Source: Halopseudomonas sp002296055
GTDB lineage: Bacteria > Pseudomonadota > Gammaproteobacteria > Pseudomonadales > Pseudomonadaceae
Reading direction: 5' to 3' (one strand)
Assembly: GCF_050876985.1 (NCBI RefSeq)
Contig: NZ_JBPAPP010000001.1
DNA length: 64,000 nt
Shown here: in pieces, positions 58,630-64,000 of the stretch
How the letters are laid out: every line of letters starts with the position of its first letter
How positions within the stretch are numbered: position 1 is the first letter of the stretch
The notes under the pieces: model-generated
Told to the model about the DNA's origin: nothing
The model's input: the letters and a program-made list of their open reading frames with translations, nothing else
Database searches by the model: none
Position numbers and translations under genes: made by a program

Positions 58630-58712
58630 CCACGGCACGCCGCTGGCAGAAACGCGCGGTCCAGATCGGTTCTATTGGCGCCGCGGGTTTCCATGCCGGT
58701 GACCTGTGCGCT

Positions 58713-60338
58713 TTACAGGCGGAAGCGGGCGACCAGATCACGCAGCTGCACGGCCAGTCTCGACAGCTCCTGACTGGCGCTGTTGGTCTGCTCGGCACCG
58801 GCGGCGCTTTGCGTCGACAGGTCGCGGATGTTGACCAGATTGCGATCTACTTCGCGGGCGACCTGAACCTGCTCCTCCGAGGCGCTGGCGATCACCAGAT
58901 TACGCTCGTTGATGGAGCTGACCGCGCGGGTAACGCCATCCAGCGCCTCGCCGGCGGCCTGCGCCAAACGCAGGGTAGTGGCGGCCAGGCCGGTACTGCC
59001 CTGCATGGCCTGCACCGCACTGCTGGCGCCTTTTTGCACACTGCCAATCATCTGTTCAATTTCGGTGGTGGACTGCTGGGTACGGTGGGCCAGCGCTCTT
59101 ACCTCGTCGGCTACCACGGCAAAACCGCGCCCCTGCTCACCGGCGCGCGCGGCCTCAATGGCGGCATTCAGGGCCAGCAGGTTGGTTTGTTCGGCAACCG
59201 CGCGGATGACGTCCAGCATCTGGGTGATGCTGTTGACCTCGGCAGCCAGCGATTCAACGTTCTCTGCGGTTTCGGTCAGGTCATTGCTCAGGGCGTTGAT
59301 GGAGGACACCGTCTGGCGCACCTGATACTGGCCGTTGCGGGAGTGTTCATCGGTTTCGCGCGACGCCTCGGAGGTGCTCGCGGCGTTGCGGGCAACCTCT
59401 TCCACGGCGGCGGTCATTTCGTTTACCGCGGTGGCGGCTTGCTCAACCTCGTTGTTCTGCTGACGCAGGCCGCGGGCGGAGTCTTCGGTAACCGCATTCA
59501 GTTCTTCCGAGGCCGATGCCAGCTGGGAGGAGGCGTTGCTGATGCCTTCAATGGTATCGCTCAGGCTGTCGCGCATGGCGGCCAGCGCCCTGAGCAGCTC
59601 CGCGGGCTCGTCGTTGCCTTCAGCGTGAACACGCTGGGACAGGTCGCCCGAGGCGATGGTGCGCGCCACCTGCAATGCTTGGCTGATTGGCCCGACGATG
59701 CTGCGGGTCAGCATCAGCGCCAGCACGATGGTGGCAACGACCGAGGCAACGGCCAGGCCGAGCACCATTTTCACGCTGTCACCGTACACATCGGAGGTTT
59801 TACCGGCGGCAGCGGAGGCGCCCCGCTGGTTCAGCTTGGTCAGCTCGGCCAGCTTTGCCACCATGTCGTCAGCGTAGCCGTTCAGTTTGCTGGATACCGC
59901 GTCTTCAGCCGCCTGCCGGCGCCCTGAGCTGGCCAGCTCGGTGACGACCTCTTGCTGCGCCATGTAACGGTCACGGGCGGCAACAAACTGGCTGTAGGCT
60001 GCGCGCTCCTGCTCAGAGGAGATGAGCGCTTCGTAGCGGCCGTCGGCCGCGTGCAGCGCTGCTTTGCCCTCGTCCATGCGCGCGAGGGTGTCGTTGATCT
60101 CGGCCGGGGTCTCCTGGGTCAGCAGGCGCAGGGTCAGGGCGCGCACCCGCGAGGTGGCCAGGCCGATCTCATTGCTGGCCAGAATGGCAGGTAGCCAGTT
60201 CTTGTCGACTTCATCGGAGTAGGCGTGCATACGCTGCATCTGCAGTAACGCAAAGCCGCCCAAGGCCACCATCAGCAGGGTCATCAGGGCGAAAAACAGG
60301 CTGGCGCGTAAACCGATGGTTAGGTTTCTGACTGACAT
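58713..60338 (-). CDS. Methyl-accepting chemotaxis protein (4HB sensor)
   Basis: A 541-residue transmembrane chemoreceptor: TM1 (about 12-32), periplasmic four-helix-bundle sensor (about 33-190), TM2 (VKMVLGLAVASVVATIVLALML), HAMP (TRSIVGPISQALQVARTIASGDLS) and signalling domain with the conserved tip AEQTNLLALNAAIEAARAGEQ and GRGFAVVADEVRALAHRT. The ligand is unknown. It has no C-terminal CheR-binding pentapeptide (ends ARFRL). No che or fli genes are adjacent. A FliA-like -10 (GCCGATAC) lies at 60456-60463 on the minus strand, but no -35 match was found. Confidence 0.93.
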   Translation of the reverse strand: MSVRNLTIGLRASLFFALMTLLMVALGGFALLQMQRMHAYSDEVDKNWLPAILASNEIGLATSRVRALTLRLLTQETPAEINDTLARMDEGKAALHAADGRYEALISSEQERAAYSQFVAARDRYMAQQEVVTELASSGRRQAAEDAVSSKLNGYADDMVAKLAELTKLNQRGASAAAGKTSDVYGDSVKMVLGLAVASVVATIVLALMLTRSIVGPISQALQVARTIASGDLSQRVHAEGNDEPAELLRALAAMRDSLSDTIEGISNASSQLASASEELNAVTEDSARGLRQQNNEVEQAATAVNEMTAAVEEVARNAASTSEASRETDEHSRNGQYQVRQTVSSINALSNDLTETAENVESLAAEVNSITQMLDVIRAVAEQTNLLALNAAIEAARAGEQGRGFAVVADEVRALAHRTQQSTTEIEQMIGSVQKGASSAVQAMQGSTGLAATTLRLAQAAGEALDGVTRAVSSINERNLVIASASEEQVQVAREVDRNLVNIRDLSTQSAAGAEQTNSASQELSRLAVQLRDLVARFRL

Positions 60339-60794
60339 GGGTTCTCCAGATGACTCACTGCGGCAGATAAAAATGGGGTGGTTTGGCCAGCGCTTTTATT
60401 GGCGCTTGGGGTAGTCAGGCGGCGCACGTTTGGCCGTGGCAGCGCGCTTCTTGGTGTATCGGCTCTATGTCGGACGATGTGGGAAGTTCTTGAAGGCCTG
60501 CTCTTGAGCGCATGGGCGGCAACGCCGATCTAATGTACGCGAGAATGCAGGCGATATGCCATCACTCCTTGGCGGTACTGTGTGGCCGGTGCGGGCGAGG
60601 CGCGGAGGCCAACGGGCGGGCGGGAGCTATGTTGTTGTAAGTAAATCGCATTTACATTTGATCGCGTTGATCGGGATCGCCATAATCGTCTTTTCAAGCT
60701 GACCACCGCATGGGCCAGGGCGCTCAAGCGACAAGAGTTGGCTATCCTGCCGTGAACATAGCTGCCCTTTGACGCTTTCAAACGGACGCACCCA
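60339..60794. promoter_or_regulatory. Divergent region of the chemoreceptor and sit-type operon
   Basis: This 456-bp region holds a good sigma-70 promoter on the plus strand: TTGATC (60658-60663), 17 bp, then CATAAT (60681-60686). The perfect 15-bp dyad GTAAATCGCATTTAC (60641-60655) lies 2 bp upstream of the -35 and is a probable metalloregulator site for the transporter operon. The predicted leader is about 100 nt. No gene was recognised in the region. Confidence 0.6.
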
Positions 60795-61718
60795 ATGTTC
60801 AAAATGCACATGCCAGGCCTGCGACAGGCCGCTTTGTTAGCTGCCCTGTTTGGCGCGCTGACCTTGGCTGGCGGCGCCAGTGCACAAGAAAAATTCAAGG
60901 CCGTTACCACCTTTACGGTGATCGCCGATATAGCGCGCAACGTCGCCGGTGACGCAGCGGTGGTGGAGTCCATCACCAAGCCCGGCGCGGAAATCCATAA
61001 CTACAGCCCCACCCCCGGTGACCTGCGCCGCGCTCAGGGCGCCCAGCTGGTGCTATGGAATGGCCTGAACCTGGAGCTGTGGTTCGAGCGCTTCTTTTCC
61101 CACCTGAACGAGGTGCCCAGCGTGGTGGTGTCTGAGGGCGTTGAGCCTATGGGCATTGCTGAAGGCCCCTATACCGGCAAGCCTAACCCGCACGCCTGGA
61201 TGTCACCGCGTGATGCGCTGATCTACGTCGATAACATCCGCGATGCCTTCGTCCAATATGACCCGGCCAATGCCGATACCTATCAGCGCAACGCCGAGGC
61301 CTATAAGGCGCAGATTGAGGCTGCTGTTGCGCCGGTGCGTGCGCAGCTTGAGCAGATCCCCGAGGGGCAGCGCTGGCTGGTCAGCAGCGAAGGCGCCTTC
61401 TCCTATCTGGCGCGGGACTTTGGCCTGCGCGAGCTGTACCTGTGGCCGATCAATGCCGACCAGCAGGGCACCCCGGCGCAGGTGCGCAAGGTAATCGACA
61501 GCGTGCGCGAGCACCGCATCCCGGCTGTGTTCAGTGAAAGCACGGTATCCGACAAGCCGGCGCGTCAGGTGGCGCGGGAAACCGGTGCGCACTACGGCGG
61601 CGTGCTCTATGTTGACTCGCTCAGCGCTGAAGGCGGCCCGGTGCCCAGCTATCTTGAGCTGCTGCGCGTGACCAGTGAGACGCTGGTGAATGGGCTGCGC
61701 GAGGGTGCCGACAGATGA
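60795..61718 (+). CDS. sitA: Mn2+/Fe2+ ABC transporter, periplasmic binding protein (SitA type)
   Basis: A 307-residue cluster A-I solute-binding protein with a signal peptide (about 1-31, ending GGASAQ). Metal ligands by family comparison: His in EIHNYSPTPGD, His in GKPNPHAWMSPRDAL, Glu in AVFSESTVSDKP and Asp in LYVDSLSAEG. There is no His-rich loop, unlike ZnuA in this window, and the fourth ligand Asp favours Mn2+ or Fe2+. It heads the four-gene operon and overlaps the ATPase gene by 4 bp. Confidence 0.88.
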   Translation: MFKMHMPGLRQAALLAALFGALTLAGGASAQEKFKAVTTFTVIADIARNVAGDAAVVESITKPGAEIHNYSPTPGDLRRAQGAQLVLWNGLNLELWFERFFSHLNEVPSVVVSEGVEPMGIAEGPYTGKPNPHAWMSPRDALIYVDNIRDAFVQYDPANADTYQRNAEAYKAQIEAAVAPVRAQLEQIPEGQRWLVSSEGAFSYLARDFGLRELYLWPINADQQGTPAQVRKVIDSVREHRIPAVFSESTVSDKPARQVARETGAHYGGVLYVDSLSAEGGPVPSYLELLRVTSETLVNGLREGADR

Positions 61719-62620
61719 ATGTGTTTCGGCCGTTACCTGGCGCCCAGCAGCTGGCCGATGCCGCCAGCGCAGGGATTTCGGTGCAGGGCGCCAGCGTAAC
61801 TTACCGCAATGGACACACGGCCCTGTACGACGCCAGCTTCGAGTTGCCCCGCGGCACCATCACCGCGCTGGTGGGGGTGAACGGTTCGGGCAAGTCCACG
61901 CTGTTCAAGGCCATCATGGGGTTGGTGCCCCTGGCTGCCGGGCGCATTCGCGTGTTGGGGCTATCGGCCGACAAGGCCCTGCGCCAGCGCTGCACCGCTT
62001 ACGTGCCCCAGACCGAAGAGGTGGACTGGGACTTTCCAGTGCTGGTCGAAGACGTGGTGATGATGGGCCGCTACGGCCATATGGGCCCCCTGCGCATCGC
62101 GCGCAAGGCAGACCATCAGGCGGTGGCCGAGGCGCTGGAGCGCGTCGGCATGAGCGCCCTGCGGCATCGGCAGATTGGCGAGCTGTCTGGCGGCCAGCGC
62201 AAGCGCGTGTTTCTGGCGCGCTCGCTGGCGCAGGACAGCCAGGTCATCCTGCTCGACGAGCCCTTTACCGGGGTGGACGTAAAAACCGAAGACCAGATTA
62301 TCGAGCTGCTGGGTGAGCTGCGAGACGAGGGCCGCATTCTGCTGGTCTCTACCCACAACCTAGGCTCGGTACCGGAATTCTGTGACCGGGTGGCGCTGAT
62401 CAAACGCACGGTGTTGGCGTGCGGGCCGACCGACGAGGTGTATACCCAGGCCAACCTTGAGCGCGCCTTTGGCGGCGTGCTGCGCCACTTTGCGCTGCCG
62501 AATAGCCCAAGCGCGCTGCACACCCCGGTGGGCGTTTTCAGCGACGACGAGCGTCCGCTGATCCTGCGTAACGGTTTGCCCGCTCGCCGCGACGGTGATG
62601 GCGAGGTGCCGGATGCTTGA
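61715..62620 (+). CDS. sitB: Mn2+/Fe2+ ABC transporter ATPase (SitB type)
   Basis: A 301-residue ABC ATPase: Walker A GVNGSGKS near 53-60, Q-loop in AYVPQTEEVDWDFPVLVEDVVMMGRYG, signature ELSGGQRKRVFLARSL, Walker B VILLDEPFTGVD and switch His in LVSTHNLGS. The VDWDFPV signature after the Q-loop is typical of SitB/MntB/YfeB. A C-terminal extension (residues 250-301) carries no recognised motif. It overlaps sitC by 8 bp. Confidence 0.9.
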   Translation: MNVFRPLPGAQQLADAASAGISVQGASVTYRNGHTALYDASFELPRGTITALVGVNGSGKSTLFKAIMGLVPLAAGRIRVLGLSADKALRQRCTAYVPQTEEVDWDFPVLVEDVVMMGRYGHMGPLRIARKADHQAVAEALERVGMSALRHRQIGELSGGQRKRVFLARSLAQDSQVILLDEPFTGVDVKTEDQIIELLGELRDEGRILLVSTHNLGSVPEFCDRVALIKRTVLACGPTDEVYTQANLERAFGGVLRHFALPNSPSALHTPVGVFSDDERPLILRNGLPARRDGDGEVPDA

Positions 62621-63473
62621 GGTGTTGCTGGAGCCCTTCAACTATGGCTATATGCGCAACGCCATCTGGGTCTCGGCACTGGTTGGCGGGGTCTGCGCCT
62701 TTCTGTCCTGCTACCTGATGCTCAAGGGCTGGTCGCTGATTGGCGATGCCCTGTCGCATTCGATTGTGCCGGGGGTAGCAGGGGCTTACATGCTGGGTTT
62801 GCCCTTCGCCCTTGGCGCCTTTCTGGCTGGCGGGTTGGCCTCGGGAGCCATGCTGTTTCTGCATCAGCGCAGCAAGCTGAAGCAGGACGTGATTATCGGC
62901 CTGATCTTTACCTCGTTCTTTGGCCTTGGGTTGTTTATGGCCTCGCTATCGCCCACCTCGGTGAACATCCAGACCATCGTGTTGGGCAACATTCTGGCCA
63001 TCACCCCGGCCGACACCCTGCAACTGGTGATTATCGGTGTGGTGTCGCTGGTCATTCTGCTGGCCAAGTGGCGCGACCTGATGTTGGTGTTCTTCGACGA
63101 GCAGCACGCCCGCTCCGTTGGGCTCAATCCCTTTGTGCTCAAGCTGCTGTTCTTTGTCCTGTTGTCGGCCTGCGCCGTGGCGGCGTTGCAGACGGTTGGC
63201 GCCTTTCTGGTGATCTGCATGGTGATTACCCCTGGCGCCACCGCCTACCTGTTGAGTGACCGGTTTCCGGTGCTGCTGACCATCGCGGTGACGATTGGCG
63301 TGTCGAGCTGCTTGGCGGGCACCTACCTGAGCTATTTCATCGATGGCGCGACCGGTGGGGTGATTGTGGTGCTGCAGACTATGCTGTTTTTGTTGGCCTT
63401 TTTTCTGGCGCCCAAGCACGGCCTGCTGGCCACCCGTCGCCGCCGCATGGCCGCACTGGAGGGGCTGCAATGA
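62613..63473 (+). CDS. sitC: Mn2+/Fe2+ ABC transporter permease (SitC type)
   Basis: A 286-residue permease with about eight TM helices and the family motif KGWSLIGDALSHSIVPGVAGAYMLG near 36-60, then CMVITPGATAYLLSDRFPVLLT near 210. It is a paralogue of the next gene; the two form a heterodimeric channel in Sit/Yfe systems. I chose ATG at 62613 because it directly overlaps the sitB end; an earlier in-frame start adds only six residues. Confidence 0.9.
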   Translation: MLEVLLEPFNYGYMRNAIWVSALVGGVCAFLSCYLMLKGWSLIGDALSHSIVPGVAGAYMLGLPFALGAFLAGGLASGAMLFLHQRSKLKQDVIIGLIFTSFFGLGLFMASLSPTSVNIQTIVLGNILAITPADTLQLVIIGVVSLVILLAKWRDLMLVFFDEQHARSVGLNPFVLKLLFFVLLSACAVAALQTVGAFLVICMVITPGATAYLLSDRFPVLLTIAVTIGVSSCLAGTYLSYFIDGATGGVIVVLQTMLFLLAFFLAPKHGLLATRRRRMAALEGLQ

Positions 63474-64000
63474 GCTGGCTAACGCTACTGCTGGAGCCCT
63501 TCCAGTTCGACTTTATGCGCAACGCCATGTTGATAGCCGCGCTGATTGCCGTGCCCACGGCGTTGCTGTCCTGCTATCTGGTGCTTAAGGGCTGGGCGCT
63601 GCTGGGTGACGCCATCGCCCACGCGGTGTTTCCCGGCGTGGTGCTGGCCTACCTGCTGCAAGTGCCCTATGTCATCGGCGCCTTCGCCGCCGGCCTGTTC
63701 TGCGCCCTGGCCACCGGATTTCTCAAGCAGAACAGCCGCATCAAGCAGGACACCGTCATGGGTATCGTCTACGCCGGTATGTTTGGCGCGGGGCTGGTGC
63801 TTTATCTGAAGATCGAGTCCAGCGTGCATCTGGACCACATTCTGTTTGGCGATATTCTCGGCGTCAGCCGCGCCGATTTGCTGTTGTCGCTGGGTATTGC
63901 CCTGCTGACGGTGCTGGTGCTGAGCTGTAAATGGCGGGATTTCATGCTGTTCAGTTTTGACCCGATGCAGGCGCGCGCCGTTGGCTTGCGCACCGGGTTG
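63470..64000 (+). CDS. sitD: Mn2+/Fe2+ ABC transporter permease (SitD type), truncated by the window edge
   Basis: An open frame from ATG at 63470 (4-bp ATGA overlap with sitC) runs past the right edge, giving at least 177 residues: MSWLTLLLEPFQFDFMRNAML..., KGWALLGDAIAHAVFPGVVLAYLLQ, QDTVMGIVYAGMFGAGLVL. It aligns by eye with sitC along its length, as expected for the second permease of a SitABCD/YfeABCD transporter. Its end and any following genes lie outside the window. Confidence 0.88.
   Translation, partial: MSWLTLLLEPFQFDFMRNAMLIAALIAVPTALLSCYLVLKGWALLGDAIAHAVFPGVVLAYLLQVPYVIGAFAAGLFCALATGFLKQNSRIKQDTVMGIVYAGMFGAGLVLYLKIESSVHLDHILFGDILGVSRADLLLSLGIALLTVLVLSCKWRDFMLFSFDPMQARAVGLRTGL

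Noticed and set aside
60456..60463. FliA (sigma-28) promoter for the chemoreceptor
   Set aside because: GCCGATAC matches the -10 at 7 of 8 positions, but the expected TAAA -35 is absent at 15 bp, so it was not called.
60530..60979. 149-codon minus-strand open frame over the sit promoter
   Set aside because: It overlaps the 5' end of sitA and the promoter and operator, and has no recognisable protein features.

Overview
The window looks like a chromosomal segment of a Pseudomonadaceae member (Pseudomonas or Halopseudomonas type): high-GC coding sequence, dense genes on both strands, and gene blocks whose order I recall from Pseudomonas genomes (diguanylate cyclase / EEP phosphatase / dsbA / cytochrome c4 / engB / polA / DUF2782 / thrB; znuA / zur-znuC-znuB; coxB-coxA-ctaG-coxC-surf1-ctaA-cyoE-sco). 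No rRNA, tRNA, CRISPR array or intact insertion sequence was seen.

Layout. 1-8060 is housekeeping: the start of a diguanylate cyclase, an EEP-family phosphatase, DsbA, cytochrome c4, EngB, PolA, a DUF2782 protein and homoserine kinase. Between engB and polA lies an unannotated small RNA with a textbook AlgU (sigma-22) promoter and an intrinsic terminator, in the position of ErsA/Spot 42. 8138-12096 is an accessory insertion: a GH19 endolysin-like protein, a solitary ParA-like ATPase, an NCS1 permease and a YdjM-type membrane protein. 12126-15174 is the zinc uptake locus (znuA divergent from zur-znuC-znuB, with a candidate Zur box between them). 15175-23678 encodes a complete caa3-type cytochrome c oxidase with copper and heme A assembly factors. 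24051-30012 holds a protein of unknown function, a zinc ribbon protein, oligopeptidase A, a gamma-carbonic anhydrase, a membrane diguanylate cyclase and an MDR oxidoreductase.

30277-33666 encodes an ammonium transporter fused to PAS-PAS-GGDEF-EAL, a probable one-protein ammonium-to-c-di-GMP sensor. It is followed by a DUF454 protein, a sensorless histidine kinase with a TPR response regulator, a CadR/CadA metal efflux pair, and a DUF2946 / TonB receptor / PepSY iron or copper module preceded by a 51-residue secreted peptide. 45498-48433 has a small lipoprotein, an SDR, an unknown exported protein and an extensin-family protein.

48436-58629 is an iron/heme island. Two complete cell-surface signalling modules (ECF sigma, FecR anti-sigma, STN-containing TonB receptor) are transcribed divergently from a shared region with two Fur boxes. 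The left one continues into a heme oxygenase and a second DUF454 gene. Both receptors have a similar A/T-rich element about 75 nt before the start codon, a likely ECF promoter. A chemoreceptor follows, then a SitABCD-type Mn/Fe ABC transporter that runs off the right edge. Much of the window therefore concerns acquiring and sensing metals (Zn, Fe/heme, Mn, Cd, Cu for oxidase assembly), together with c-di-GMP signalling.
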